Assembly: GCA_963783505.1 (NCBI GenBank)
Contig: CAWAOP010000039.1
Span: 1 to 64,000, forward strand
From: BOG-224 sp963783505
GTDB lineage: Bacteria; Acidobacteriota; Terriglobia; Bryobacterales; Bryobacteraceae
DNA length: 64,000 nt
Reading direction: 5' to 3'
The position numbers and the translations under genes are program-made. This document shows, piece by piece, positions 56,229 through 64,000 of the stretch. The notes under the pieces were generated by a model. The model had not been told where the DNA came from, ran no database searches, and saw nothing but the letters and a program-made list of their open reading frames with translations. How positions within the stretch are numbered: the stretch's first letter is position 1; every line of letters begins with the position of its first letter.

Positions 56229-56561
56229 TCTGCGGAGATTTCCCGGGGGAAATCTGGACGGCGTCCATCGATCCGCGCGGATGTAAGCCTTTACACCGGG
56301 CGCGCAAGTAGATATCCTTCTGTTGTCTCGGCAGTGAGAAGAATCGCAGCCGCAAAGTGGGGCCCCGTGCGCGAGCGGTTCCGCATCACGGCGTCCGGCG
56401 ATGCGTGCGGGGCGGAGGATACAGGAGGCGTGGCGCCGCGGTTGACGGTGACTGGCGCCGCCCCTGGAGAAGTTCAAGCTCGATACGGTGAGTGTGAAAT
56501 AGAGAGGCCATTTCCGGGCGCGCCGGATAACCGCCTCATCCTAAGAGGAAAAAAGAGACTT
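56229..56561. other. Intergenic region without visible gene
   Basis: The stretch between the terminator and the SMP-30 gene. An open frame in phase with the SMP-30 gene extends to 56334, but no start with ribosome-binding site or protein-like composition was seen before ATG 56562. AAGAGGAAAAAAGAG just before 56562 provides the ribosome-binding site. No repeat of the mosaic family is present here. Confidence 0.5.
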
Positions 56562-57575
56562 ATGAATATCAAAACAGTGGTTCTGGTAGCGCCTCTGGCG
56601 CTGATGGTAGGCTGCTCCAGCGCTCCGCCGCCGCAGCCAGCAAAGCCCGTCATCGGCAGCATCGTCCGGCTGGATCCTGCGTTCGATGCGCTGGTTGCCA
56701 AGGACACGCAGATTGAGAAAGTAGCCGGCGATTTCCAGTTCACCGAGGGTCCGCTGTGGCGTCCGGACTCCAAATTGCTGTGGTTCGCCGATCTGAAGGC
56801 CAACATGATTCGCTCGGTGACCCCGGATGGGCAGGCAGCGGTGGTGCTGGAAGAATCGGGCGGCAAGAGCACTGCGCCTCCCGGAGGTTATATCGGATCG
56901 AACGGCATGATCGCCGATAAGGACGGCGCCGTCCTGGCTTGCCAGCATACCAATCGCGATATCGTGCGCATCGCCAAGGACATGAAGATCACCACCGTGG
57001 TGGACAAGTTCGAAGGGAAGCGTTTCAACAGCCCCAACGATCTGGTTTACAAATCCGATGGCGCGCTGTACTTTACCGATCCACCCTACGGTCTGCCGAA
57101 ACAGGATGACGATCCCGCGAAGCAACTCAAGTTCAACGGCGTCTACCGCTTCGCCAATGGCAAGCTGACTCCGGTCGTCAAGGATCTGAGCCGTCCCAAC
57201 GGCCTGGCCTTTTCGCCCGATGAGAAGACGTTCTACGTTGCCAACAGCGGGCCGAAGAGATACTGGATGCGCTACGACGTAGGGGCCGACGGCGCGGTCT
57301 CGAACGGGAAGGTGTTTGCCGATGTCAGCGACGAGAAGGAGACCGACGTACCGGATGGAATGAAGGTTGACGCGCAGGGGAATATTTACGCCACCGGTCC
57401 GGGCGGCCTTTGGGTCTTCTCCGCGGACGGCAAGCACCTGGGCACGATCAAGACGCCCGAACCTCCTTCCAACTGCAATTGGGCCGAAGACGGCAAGACG
57501 CTCTACATCACGGCCGTGACGAGCGTTTACCGGATCAAGGTGTCGGTGGCCGGCGCGAAGGCTCTGTATCAGTAG
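56562..57575 (+). CDS. SMP-30/gluconolactonase-like lipoprotein
   Basis: A 337-residue lipoprotein of the SMP-30/gluconolactonase/LRE family, six-bladed propellers that often hydrolyse lactones with a bound divalent metal. The signal MNIKTVVLVAPLALMVGCSS has lipobox MVGC with the lipidated Cys at 18. Family motifs: FTEGPLWRPDSKLLWFADL (first metal Glu in TEGP), FNSPNDLVYKSDGALYFTDP, and RPNGLAFSPDEKTFYVANSG. A later VPDGMKVDAQGNIYATGPGG carries the Asp of the metal site. All four expected ligand positions (Glu, Asn, Asn, Asp) are present, so an active lactonase is plausible. It is intact, unlike the genes upstream, and lies 21 bp before the ABM-like gene. Confidence 0.85.
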   Translation: MNIKTVVLVAPLALMVGCSSAPPPQPAKPVIGSIVRLDPAFDALVAKDTQIEKVAGDFQFTEGPLWRPDSKLLWFADLKANMIRSVTPDGQAAVVLEESGGKSTAPPGGYIGSNGMIADKDGAVLACQHTNRDIVRIAKDMKITTVVDKFEGKRFNSPNDLVYKSDGALYFTDPPYGLPKQDDDPAKQLKFNGVYRFANGKLTPVVKDLSRPNGLAFSPDEKTFYVANSGPKRYWMRYDVGADGAVSNGKVFADVSDEKETDVPDGMKVDAQGNIYATGPGGLWVFSADGKHLGTIKTPEPPSNCNWAEDGKTLYITAVTSVYRIKVSVAGAKALYQ

Positions 57576-57596
57576 ACCGACTTTGAGGGGGACACC

Positions 57597-58007
57597 ATGT
57601 CTATTCGCAACGCAATGAACCGAAGAAACTACTTGAAAGTCCTGGCAGCGGCTCTGCCCGCCACCCAAATGGCGAAGGCCGCCGCGGCGCCTCCCATCCA
57701 GCTTCACTGCGATCTGTTCCTGGACCCGAAACGGGAAAAGGAAATGCTGGACAATTACGCCAAGATCTTCCACCCGACCATTATCAAGCAACCGGGATTC
57801 GTGTCCGTGACCCTGCTAAAGCTGAAGAAAGAAAACCAGGGCAAGGCTCCCGCGGGCGCCTCGTACCGCCTGGTCATCAGCTTCCAAACGGAAGAGCAGC
57901 GGCTGAAATGGGTGGATAGCGCCGAGCACAAGCGCGCTTGGCCCACGGTGGAGAACTGCCTGCTCGGCGAGAAGTTCACAGCGCTGCTCTACGATCCCGT
58001 AGTGTAG
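57597..58007 (+). CDS. Exported ABM-like (antibiotic biosynthesis monooxygenase fold) protein
   Basis: A 136-residue protein. The leader MNRRNYLKVLAAALPATQMA looks like a Tat-type or Sec signal; a short extension to ATG 57597 (GAGGGGG upstream) starts the frame. The remainder (LHCDLFLDPKREKEMLDNYA, IKQPGFVSVTLLKLKK, SYRLVISFQTEEQRLKWVDS) fits the ABM dimeric alpha/beta-barrel fold. Members include haem-degrading and quinol monooxygenases, and many are unassigned. It is probably co-transcribed with the SMP-30 gene and ends before a clear terminator. Confidence 0.7.
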   Translation: MSIRNAMNRRNYLKVLAAALPATQMAKAAAAPPIQLHCDLFLDPKREKEMLDNYAKIFHPTIIKQPGFVSVTLLKLKKENQGKAPAGASYRLVISFQTEEQRLKWVDSAEHKRAWPTVENCLLGEKFTALLYDPVV

Positions 58008-58021
58008 GGATTTCAACGGCC

Positions 58022-58046
58022 GCGGGCGCAAGACGCGCCGCTTTTT
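58022..58046 (+). terminator. Rho-independent terminator
   Basis: Stem GCGGGCGC/GCGCCGC with one bulged base and a short loop (58022-58041) is followed by T5 (58042-58046), 15 bp after the ABM-like stop. Confidence 0.75.
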
Positions 58047-58053
58047 CGCAGCG

Positions 58054-58297
58054 CTACTCGACGTCGAAGTCCGCCGTCCGGACGGCCGGTTCGGCGGCGA
58101 ATTGAGACTGCGCCTTGATTTCCAGGCGATACGCCCCGGCCGGCAGTCCAGAAAGAGGGAGTTCGAAAGCCACGGGGACTATCAGGGCGCCGGGGCGTAT
58201 CGCCTTTTCAAGAACCTCCGTCTCCTCTCCCCGGCGGTAGTCCAGCACGCGGAATCCGGCGAGATCGGAACGATGGTACGCCAACCCGCCATGTTGT
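58054..58297 (-). pseudogene. C-terminal remnant, VWA-protein-like
   Basis: Immediately beyond the stop of the membrane-protein gene, another frame encodes protein-like sequence without a start: LAGFRVLDYRRGEETEVLEK, LSGLPAGAYRLEIKAQSQFA and TADFDVE. This resembles the C-terminal end of acidobacterial VWFA-domain secreted proteins. It may be a gene remnant, or the result of a frameshift in the gene at 58298. Assignment is tentative. Confidence 0.4.
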
Positions 58298-59731
58298 TCA
58301 CCGCCGCGGCGCGAATTCCAACCACCGCACCGCGACCTTTGCGTTTTGCGCGCGGTCCGGTTCGGAGCCGAACAGCCCGCGCCGGAAGACAATGCGAATT
58401 GCGTTCACCTGCCGGCGCGGCACGGCCGCCGGCGCCTTGAACTCCAGCGTTTCAAAGGTGGACCGGCTCAATCCGAAGAACTGGCTTCCAAGGTCGTAGG
58501 TCCCGCTGGAACCGATCAGTTCCATCCGGGCGTTCGCCGGAGACGCCTCTTCGCTCGATAGCCCCACCCGCACGGACCGGCAGGTGGAAAAGTCCACGGG
58601 CGGATTCAGCTTCTGGTACGCCTCGGTATCCATGGCCGCGCCGTTCAGCGTGACGTATAAGCCATCAAGCGGCGTGCCCCGGAAAATGACCCAACTCGCG
58701 GGCATGTGGCCCAGTGGGCTTGGGTACAGATGATACTCGCCGGTAAACGGCACCACAAACGGCTGAGAGAAGAGCGCTCGCATCGCCGGCTGGCCCGAAG
58801 AGCCCCAGAACAGGCCGCGCGTTACGGGCGCTTCCGGAATAAGCAAGGCAGCGGGAAAACCATCGGCGCCGTGTGCTCCCAACGGCTTTGGAGTAAACAC
58901 CGGGGTCACGTTCTGTTTCTGGGCCGGCGTTTCGGCCTCGGCCAATTGGTCATGCCCCCAGAGATACGCGAACGGCGTCGCCGCCGGCCCCGGCCTGCCG
59001 GCCCCCATCGGCATCGGCGTCAGAGCCAACAGCAACACCAAGGCCACGCTCAAGGCCAGGTGCGGCAGGTTTGCTTCCTGGCGCGGCGTGTACGCTCCCC
59101 GTTGGATCGAGCACCAGGTACATACCGCCGCGCCGGCAGCGACGAGGGCGGCCGCCGCCACGCGGTAGTCCGTCCCGATCGCGCAGCACACGCCCGCTTG
59201 CAGGACGAGCGCGCCGGCGAGCGGCCCATTGGCGTGCCACGGCAAGTCTACGGGCAAAAAGACCTGCGCGCTGGAGCTCTCCGGATTCCTCTTGCGTTTG
59301 CTGCCTGAATAGACTCCCGGCGGTCTGCGCGATGCGAGCACGCGAGCCGTGTTCGCCGCCAGCAGAAGTCCACCGGCCGTGCCCAGAGGCGTCCCGGTGG
59401 CGAGCAGCAACGCGCAGGGGACGCACCATACAGCGGGAATCGCGGCGGAAACCGCCGTGCCAAGCACCTTTCGGAACTCGGCCATGGATGAGGCCATGTA
59501 AGCCGCCAGCGTCACCGCGGCCGCCACACCCCACGCAGCGAATTCGAGAAGCAGCGAGCGGAGGACGAGGGGCCGCACGGCGATGCCTTGGGCTCGACAC
59601 GCGGCCGCCTGCAGCCAGATCAGCCACGCAGCCGCGCCGAACCCCGCGAATTGCGCCGCCCGAATCCAGCGGCTGCGGTTGAGTCTCACCCTGTTTGCCC
59701 CGGCGAACTCCCAGACCTCGCCCGCCGTCAC
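58298..59731 (-). CDS. Polytopic membrane protein with beta-rich periplasmic C-terminus
   Basis: A 477-residue protein starting at GTG 59731. Residues 25-245 contain about eight hydrophobic helices (WIRAAQFAGFGAAAWLIWLQ, AAWGVAAAVTLAAYMASSMA, LPHLALSVALVLLLALTPMP). The C-terminal 220 residues form a soluble, beta-rich domain (FVVPFTGEYHLYPSPLGHMP, FETLEFKAPAAVPRRQVNAI) ending VRWLEFAPRR. I recognise no named family. It is divergent from the reductase gene at 59845 and may be followed by a remnant in another frame. Function unknown. Confidence 0.65.
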   Translation of the reverse strand: MTAGEVWEFAGANRVRLNRSRWIRAAQFAGFGAAAWLIWLQAAACRAQGIAVRPLVLRSLLLEFAAWGVAAAVTLAAYMASSMAEFRKVLGTAVSAAIPAVWCVPCALLLATGTPLGTAGGLLLAANTARVLASRRPPGVYSGSKRKRNPESSSAQVFLPVDLPWHANGPLAGALVLQAGVCCAIGTDYRVAAAALVAAGAAVCTWCSIQRGAYTPRQEANLPHLALSVALVLLLALTPMPMGAGRPGPAATPFAYLWGHDQLAEAETPAQKQNVTPVFTPKPLGAHGADGFPAALLIPEAPVTRGLFWGSSGQPAMRALFSQPFVVPFTGEYHLYPSPLGHMPASWVIFRGTPLDGLYVTLNGAAMDTEAYQKLNPPVDFSTCRSVRVGLSSEEASPANARMELIGSSGTYDLGSQFFGLSRSTFETLEFKAPAAVPRRQVNAIRIVFRRGLFGSEPDRAQNAKVAVRWLEFAPRR

Positions 59732-59844
59732 CCCTCACAGACGCGGGCTCCGAGCATCCCTCAGAATACCCCTTATCGTGTGCACAAACGATCTGCGCGT
59801 CGCCCGGATCAATCATATAAATCTTGATATACAATAGGGTAATA

Positions 59845-61629
59845 ATGCAAACCACACTCCTGGAGAGGCATTCTAGTAGTCCGGATTTCGAAGTTGCCTA
59901 CGACCGGCTCGTGCGGGAAGAGATCGAGACCTTCCGTAAGACCGCCGAGGCGTTTCTCGCCGGCGAAATCACCGAAGACCAGTTCCGGCCTTTCCGCCTC
60001 AAGCATGGCATTTATGGCCAACGCCAGGCCGGAGTCCAGATGGTGCGCTGCAAGATTCCGGGCGGGTTGCTGAATGCCCGCCAGGCCGAGCAGTTTGCCC
60101 GCATCGCGGACGAATTCGCCGGCGGCAAATGCCACACCACGACCCGCCAGAACATCCAGTTTCATTTCATCCCGCTCGGGCACGTTCCGGCCGTCATGCA
60201 TCTGCTCGCCGACGTGGCTCTCACGAACCGCGAGGCTTGCTATAACACCGTCCGCAACGTGACCGTCTGCCCGTGGGCCGGTCTCGCGCACGACGAAGTT
60301 TTCGACGTTCGCCCGTATGCCCAGCGCGTCGCTTTCGCCCTTTTGCGCAAAGACCTCACCGGCAATCTGCCGCGCAAATTCAAGATCGCTTTCGACGGCT
60401 GCCGTGGCCATGACTGCATCGCCGGGGCCATCAACGATATCGGCCTTCGCGCTCAGATTCGCGACGGCCGGCGCGGGTTCCGTATGATCGTCGGCGGCGG
60501 CCTGGGTCCACTGCCGCGCGAAGCGCAACCGCTCGAAGAGTTCGTTCCGGAAGAGCGGCTCCTGAACAAGTGCGAAGCCATCATCCGCGTGTTCAACCAA
60601 TACGGCAACCGTGGGAACAAGAATCTGGCGCGAATGAAATTCGTCCTGCGCGAGCGCGGCCTGGCGTGGTTCAAGGAAAAGGTGGAGGAAGAGCACGCGG
60701 ATATCCTGGCTCACGGCGGCATCGAGTGGCCGGATACGATTCCCGAGGGTTTCGGCGGTTTCCGATCACAGCCGAAACCGCTGGGAACCGGCGCACAGTT
60801 GCCGGTGACGGGCTCGCGGCGCACCGGGGATCCGGCCTACGACGAATGGCGTGAAACCAACGTCGTGGAGCAGCGCCAGACGGGCTACGCGGCGGTGGTG
60901 GTCCGCGTGGACCAGGGGAATCTCACGAGCGGCCAGTTGCGCGCCCTCGCGGCGATTTCCGAGTCGGAAGCCGATGGAATGGTGCGGCTTTCCATCGACC
61001 AGAACGCGATCCTCGCCTATATCCCTCTTGCCGCGCTGCCCGCGGTTTACGCCAAGCTCGCGGAAGCGGATCTGGCCTCGCCCGGCGCGCGGCGCATTGA
61101 AGACGTCACGACGTGCCCCGGCGCATACTCCTGCAATTTGGGGATCACCAAGGCGATGAGCCTCGGAGCGGCGCTTCAAGACGTGGTCCGCGCTTACGAC
61201 GATGCGCGTGTTCGGCGGTTGGCCATCAAGATTAGCGGCTGCCCCAACTCGTGCGGCCAGCACTGGATCGGCGATTTCGGATTCTTCGGCAACGCGCGGA
61301 AGATCGCCGGCCGGGAGGTTCCCTACTACCAGATGCTGCTCGGCGGCGGCTACGACGATACCGGCGTCATGCGCTTTGGACTGACCGTGCAAGCCATCCC
61401 CGCGCGCCTGGCCCCCACCGCGGTTCAGCGCGTCATCGGGCACTTCATCGCCAACCGCTTGGATAACGAGACGTTCCGCGACTACGTGGTGCGTCACAAA
61501 GTGGAGACATTCCGCGAACTCACGCGCGATCTCGCCAAGCCCGCCGAGGCGTTCCCGGAGCTTTACCAGGACTGGGGCGACGAAGTCGCATATTCTCTCG
61601 AGCTGGGCCGCGGCGAATGCGCGGCGTAA
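59845..61629 (+). CDS. Ferredoxin-type nitrite/sulfite reductase (sirohaem, 4Fe-4S)
   Basis: A 594-residue assimilatory reductase converting sulfite to sulfide or nitrite to ammonia with electrons from ferredoxin. ATG 59845 is preferred to ATG 59824. The ferredoxin-like half-domains appear twice (HGIYGQRQAGVQMVRCKIPG; VVRVDQGNLTSGQLRALAAI). Substrate and sirohaem residues: TTTRQNIQFHFI, RNVTVCPWAG and PRKFKIAFDGC. The 4Fe-4S cysteines are in DVTTCPGAYSCNLG and KISGCPNSCGQHW. All four cluster cysteines are present. Sulfite versus nitrite preference cannot be told by eye. An AT-rich stretch 59812-59836 with a TACAAT box probably includes its promoter. Confidence 0.88.
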   Translation: MQTTLLERHSSSPDFEVAYDRLVREEIETFRKTAEAFLAGEITEDQFRPFRLKHGIYGQRQAGVQMVRCKIPGGLLNARQAEQFARIADEFAGGKCHTTTRQNIQFHFIPLGHVPAVMHLLADVALTNREACYNTVRNVTVCPWAGLAHDEVFDVRPYAQRVAFALLRKDLTGNLPRKFKIAFDGCRGHDCIAGAINDIGLRAQIRDGRRGFRMIVGGGLGPLPREAQPLEEFVPEERLLNKCEAIIRVFNQYGNRGNKNLARMKFVLRERGLAWFKEKVEEEHADILAHGGIEWPDTIPEGFGGFRSQPKPLGTGAQLPVTGSRRTGDPAYDEWRETNVVEQRQTGYAAVVVRVDQGNLTSGQLRALAAISESEADGMVRLSIDQNAILAYIPLAALPAVYAKLAEADLASPGARRIEDVTTCPGAYSCNLGITKAMSLGAALQDVVRAYDDARVRRLAIKISGCPNSCGQHWIGDFGFFGNARKIAGREVPYYQMLLGGGYDDTGVMRFGLTVQAIPARLAPTAVQRVIGHFIANRLDNETFRDYVVRHKVETFRELTRDLAKPAEAFPELYQDWGDEVAYSLELGRGECAA

Positions 61630-61807
61630 AACTGGGGGCCGGGGAGAAGAAAGGTTGTGAGCCGGCGCCAAGTGACCAACGGCGTGAAGCTGGCTTGGAG
61701 TGTGTTCATGGCGGAAATCGAATACGTGCCGGCGCCGCCTTTCTACGCGGGTTTTCCCCAGCCCCCAACCCCTGGCGTCCAGCCCCTTGCGTGCTATCGT
61801 TCGGTTG
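61630..61807. other. Short intergenic region before purH
   Basis: Contains CTGGGGGCCGGGG and CCCCAGCCCCC-type complementary tracts and no convincing gene. Open frames here (for example MAEIEYVPAPPFYAG from 61708) are short, Pro-rich and lack ribosome-binding sites. Confidence 0.4.
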
Positions 61808-63337
61808 ATGGCTCGAATACAGCGCGTACTGATCAGCGTTACCGACAAAACCGGAGTCGTCGAACTGGCCCGTGAATTGGCCGCCATGCAGATCGAAATC
61901 GTCTCTACGGGCGGCACGGCGAGCTTGATTCGAAAGAGCGGCATCCCGGTGAAGGATGTCAGCGATCTCACCGGATTTCCCGAGATGCTTGACGGGCGCC
62001 TCAAGACTCTGCACCCGAAAGTCGCCGGCGGAATCCTGGCCATGCGCTCGCGTCCGGAGCACATGAGCGCGCTCGCCGAGCATGGCATTGCGCCGATCGA
62101 CATGGTGGTCGTCAACCTCTACCGCTTCGAGGAAGTCGCGGCGCGCGCGGACGCTCACCTGGAAGAGTTGATCGAGAACATCGATATTGGCGGCCCGACT
62201 ATGATCCGCGAGGCCGCCAAGAATTATCAGGATGTGGCCGTCGTGGTTTCGCCGGCCGATTACACAGCCGTGATCGAAGAGATGCGATCGTCCGGCGGCG
62301 GTCTCTCCGTCGAGACTAAGTGGCATCTGGCGAAAAAGGCGTTCCGCACCACGGCCGATTACGACGCCGCCATCAGCGCGCGCCTGGAACGCGAAGGATC
62401 GTCCGACACGCTGCCCCTCGATCTCGACATTCGCGCGCCCAGGCTCATGGGCCTGCGCTACGGCGAGAACCCGCATCAATCCGCGGCTCTCTACGGCTCG
62501 CGCGGCCGAGGCATCGCCGGCGCGGAGCAGCTTCACGGCAAGGAGCTTTCCTACAACAACCTGGTGGATCTGGACGCAGCCTGGCAACTCGCCTGCGAGT
62601 TTTCGGAACCGGCTGCGGCCATCATCAAGCACACGAACCCGTGCGGCTGCGCCGAACAGGCTTCGCTCGCGGAGGCCTATCGAAAAGCGTTCGAGTGCGA
62701 TCCGGTTTCGGCCTACGGCGGCGTCATTGGCCTCAACCGGCCCATGGACGAAGAGACCGCGCGCGAGATCGCGAAGACGTTCATCGAAGCCATCGCGGCG
62801 CCAGGCTACTCCGCGGAAGCCCTTGCGATTCTCACGGCAAAGAAAAACCTTCGCCTGCTGCGCGTCGCGCCGGGAGGCGATTCGCTGGTGGTGAAGTCCA
62901 TCTCCGGCGGCTTCCTGGTCCAGACCGCCGACGATGCCAGACTCGACCGCGCGTCCGCCACGGTCAAAACCAGACGCGCGCCTACGGAACTGGAGTGGCG
63001 ATCGCTGGAATTCGGCTGGAAGGTGGCCAAGCACGTGAAATCGAACGCCATCGTGTACGCTCGCGCCGGGCAAGCGGTCGGCGTAGGAGCCGGCCAGATG
63101 AGCCGGGTGGATTCGGTGAAGATCGGGGCCATGAAAGCCGTTCTGCCTTTGGCCGCCACGGTGGTGGCTTCGGACGCGTACTTCCCATTCCCGGACGGCG
63201 TCGAAGAAGCCGCCAAGAACGGGGCGACGGCGGTCATTCAGCCCGGCGGGTCGATCCGCGATGAGGAAGTGATCGCCGCCGCCGATCGCCTGGGTCTAGC
63301 CATGGTCTTCACCGGCGTGCGGCATTTCAGGCATTAG
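61808..63337 (+). CDS. purH: Bifunctional AICAR transformylase/IMP cyclohydrolase
   Basis: PurH catalyses the last two steps of IMP synthesis: formyl transfer to AICAR and ring closure. The 509-residue length is typical. The N-terminal cyclohydrolase (MGS-like) domain has RVLISVTDKTGVVELAREL, IVSTGGTASLIRKSGIPVKD, MLDGRLKTLHPKVAGGIL and NIDIGGPTMIREAAKN. The transformylase domain has LRYGENPHQSAALY, IIKHTNPCGCAE (catalytic Lys-His), FECDPVSAYGGVIGLNRP and, at the end, SDAYFPFPDGVEEAAKNGAT. ATG 61808 (MARIQRV) matches family starts; the open frame extends to 61700. The gene is intact and stands alone, followed by a GC hairpin. Confidence 0.95.
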   Translation: MARIQRVLISVTDKTGVVELARELAAMQIEIVSTGGTASLIRKSGIPVKDVSDLTGFPEMLDGRLKTLHPKVAGGILAMRSRPEHMSALAEHGIAPIDMVVVNLYRFEEVAARADAHLEELIENIDIGGPTMIREAAKNYQDVAVVVSPADYTAVIEEMRSSGGGLSVETKWHLAKKAFRTTADYDAAISARLEREGSSDTLPLDLDIRAPRLMGLRYGENPHQSAALYGSRGRGIAGAEQLHGKELSYNNLVDLDAAWQLACEFSEPAAAIIKHTNPCGCAEQASLAEAYRKAFECDPVSAYGGVIGLNRPMDEETAREIAKTFIEAIAAPGYSAEALAILTAKKNLRLLRVAPGGDSLVVKSISGGFLVQTADDARLDRASATVKTRRAPTELEWRSLEFGWKVAKHVKSNAIVYARAGQAVGVGAGQMSRVDSVKIGAMKAVLPLAATVVASDAYFPFPDGVEEAAKNGATAVIQPGGSIRDEEVIAAADRLGLAMVFTGVRHFRH

Positions 63338-63342
63338 GGGCG

Positions 63343-63365
63343 GCCGGCGCGAATTCCCCGCCGGC
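63343..63365 (+). terminator. GC-rich hairpin after purH
   Basis: A perfect 7-bp stem GCCGGCG/CGCCGGC with a 9-nt loop lies six bases after the purH stop. There is no T-tract, so it may be a weak terminator or an mRNA end structure. Confidence 0.45.
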
Positions 63366-63645
63366 GCCGGAACCCATCTCTATCCGCCCGGCTGACGCAT
63401 CCGATCGTCCCCTCAGGCCTATGAATTGCACAGGTGGAGCTCAAATCCCGAATCGGTCATTATGACTCAGGGCCGTGTCGGAACAACCCGGCGGACGCGT
63501 GGGGGACCATCGAAACTTCCCGTTTCTTCGAACCCATGCGGTGGTACGGCAATTGCGGGTAAGGGGGATGCGCCGAGAGCGAATCAAGTCGCTCGACCAT
63601 TGACATTCTCTCCGAAGGGAGCATAATCGGACACGGAGGCCCGGT
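63366..63645. other. Intergenic region without visible gene
   Basis: No supported coding frame or mosaic repeat. GGAGG at 63635-63639 precedes the TTG used as start for the next gene. Confidence 0.45.
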
Positions 63646-64000
63646 TTGCGGGCTAACTCGTCATCGCTTGAAAGGAAATCGCCGACATGCGATGGCACGA
63701 TCACGTGGCAAGACATAGGGTACTCATGGCCGCCGGGTTCCTTCTCCGTTTGGGATATTTCGTCGGTCGCCGTCGGGTCGCCACCCGCGCTGCTGGGCCA
63801 GATCGTCAGCGCCGCCCTGTACTACGCCGAAGGGCTATGGGTCGTTGGCAATTACGCTTTTGTCGCGGTTGTTAACGGGACGGGCGGAACGACGCCCGCC
63901 TTCCTGACCGTCAACATCTCGAACCCGGCGGCTCCGGCTATTATCCACACGCTTACCGACACCAGGCTTGGCAGCCCCGAAAACTTATTGGTCGTTGGCA
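63646..64000 (+). CDS. LVIVD-type repeat protein, 5' part, cut by window edge
   Basis: A frame open to the window end, translated from TTG 63646 with GGAGG six bases upstream. It reads SPTCDGTITWQDIGYSW, then FSVWDISSVAVGSPPALLGQ, YYAEGLWVVGNYAFVAVVNG and FLTVNISNPAAPAIIHTLTD. These phrases match the LVIVD propeller pattern and the style of the 16848-18905 protein (LFDISDPANPRIIGQ, AEGLAVIGPYLFVAV). The start is uncertain because no ATG or GTG fits. The protein continues beyond the window. Role unknown. Confidence 0.6.
   Translation, partial: MRANSSSLERKSPTCDGTITWQDIGYSWPPGSFSVWDISSVAVGSPPALLGQIVSAALYYAEGLWVVGNYAFVAVVNGTGGTTPAFLTVNISNPAAPAIIHTLTDTRLGSPENLLVVG

Noticed and set aside
61708..61875. 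Small Pro-rich ORF before purH
   Set aside because: No ribosome-binding site, runs into the purH start in another frame, and resembles GC-rich spacer translation.
1..64000. tRNA, rRNA or tmRNA genes
   Set aside because: No cloverleaf with T-loop GTTCRANYC context or rRNA-like segments was seen in the gaps; a covariance scan would be needed for a firm negative.

Overview
The window looks like a high-GC chromosome segment from Acidobacteriota, most likely the Bryobacterales/Solibacteraceae branch, probably from a metagenome or draft assembly. The main clues are two or three proteins ending in the Solibacter-type C-terminal domain (TIGR03437: VVNSASYTNQIAPGS, LVSIFG, VNTQIPLDIPAG), NHL/YVTN-type propeller secretory proteins, a tricorn-like protease, a Tad pilus locus, and many dispersed palindromic repeats. 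No rRNA, tRNA or CRISPR array was seen.

Layout. 1-6192 (minus): the interference half of a type I-G (formerly I-U) CRISPR-Cas locus in the order cas3, csx17 (cas8), csb1 (cas7), csb2 (cas5-cas6). cas3 is intact. csx17 carries about seven frameshifts, csb1 one, and csb2 an in-frame TGA; csb2 runs off the left edge, where cas4-cas1/cas2 would be expected. 6.8-10.1 kb: a frameshifted tricorn-like protease. 10.4-12.3 kb: small genes including a DUF104/PIN toxin-antitoxin pair. 12.4-16.7 kb: rpsA, divergent from an NtrB/NtrC-like two-component pair. 16.8-25.6 kb: large secreted or surface proteins (LVIVD-type, He_PIG/BACON, LGFP plus C39-like plus TIGR03437). 25.9-27.9 kb: a stand-alone second CpaF ATPase and an unknown gene. 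27.9-29.3 kb: VapBC and MNT/HEPN toxin-antitoxin pairs. 29.5-35.8 kb: two tandem TIGR03437 propeller paralogues and a 38-residue membrane peptide.

36.0-48.3 kb is one compact plus-strand Tad/Flp pilus operon: tadD-like, flp, a GT-C-like membrane protein, cpaB, cpaC, three TadG/TadE-type pseudopilins, cpaE, cpaF, tadB, tadC. Most junctions overlap by 1-17 nt. No prepilin peptidase is present in the window. 48.4-56.2 kb is a run of broken carbohydrate and secreted-enzyme genes (pectate-lyase-like, GH30, two DUF362 proteins), followed by intact SMP-30-like, ABM-like, membrane protein, sulfite/nitrite reductase and purH genes, and a partial LVIVD protein at the right edge that resembles the one at 16.8 kb.

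The most striking signal is a family of modular hairpin-mosaic repeats in at least nine places. Each is a string of 6-9 bp perfect stems with 3-6 nt loops; stems differ between copies with compensating changes, and several copies are bounded by GTGGGGC and GCCCCAC. In the Tad operon these repeats sit in frame inside the 5' ends of three consecutive pseudopilin genes. Removing 240 bp from the first and 99 bp from the second restores ordinary leader-plus-transmembrane N-termini. This resembles the in-frame palindromic elements known from Rickettsia, and I know of no description of it in this phylum.
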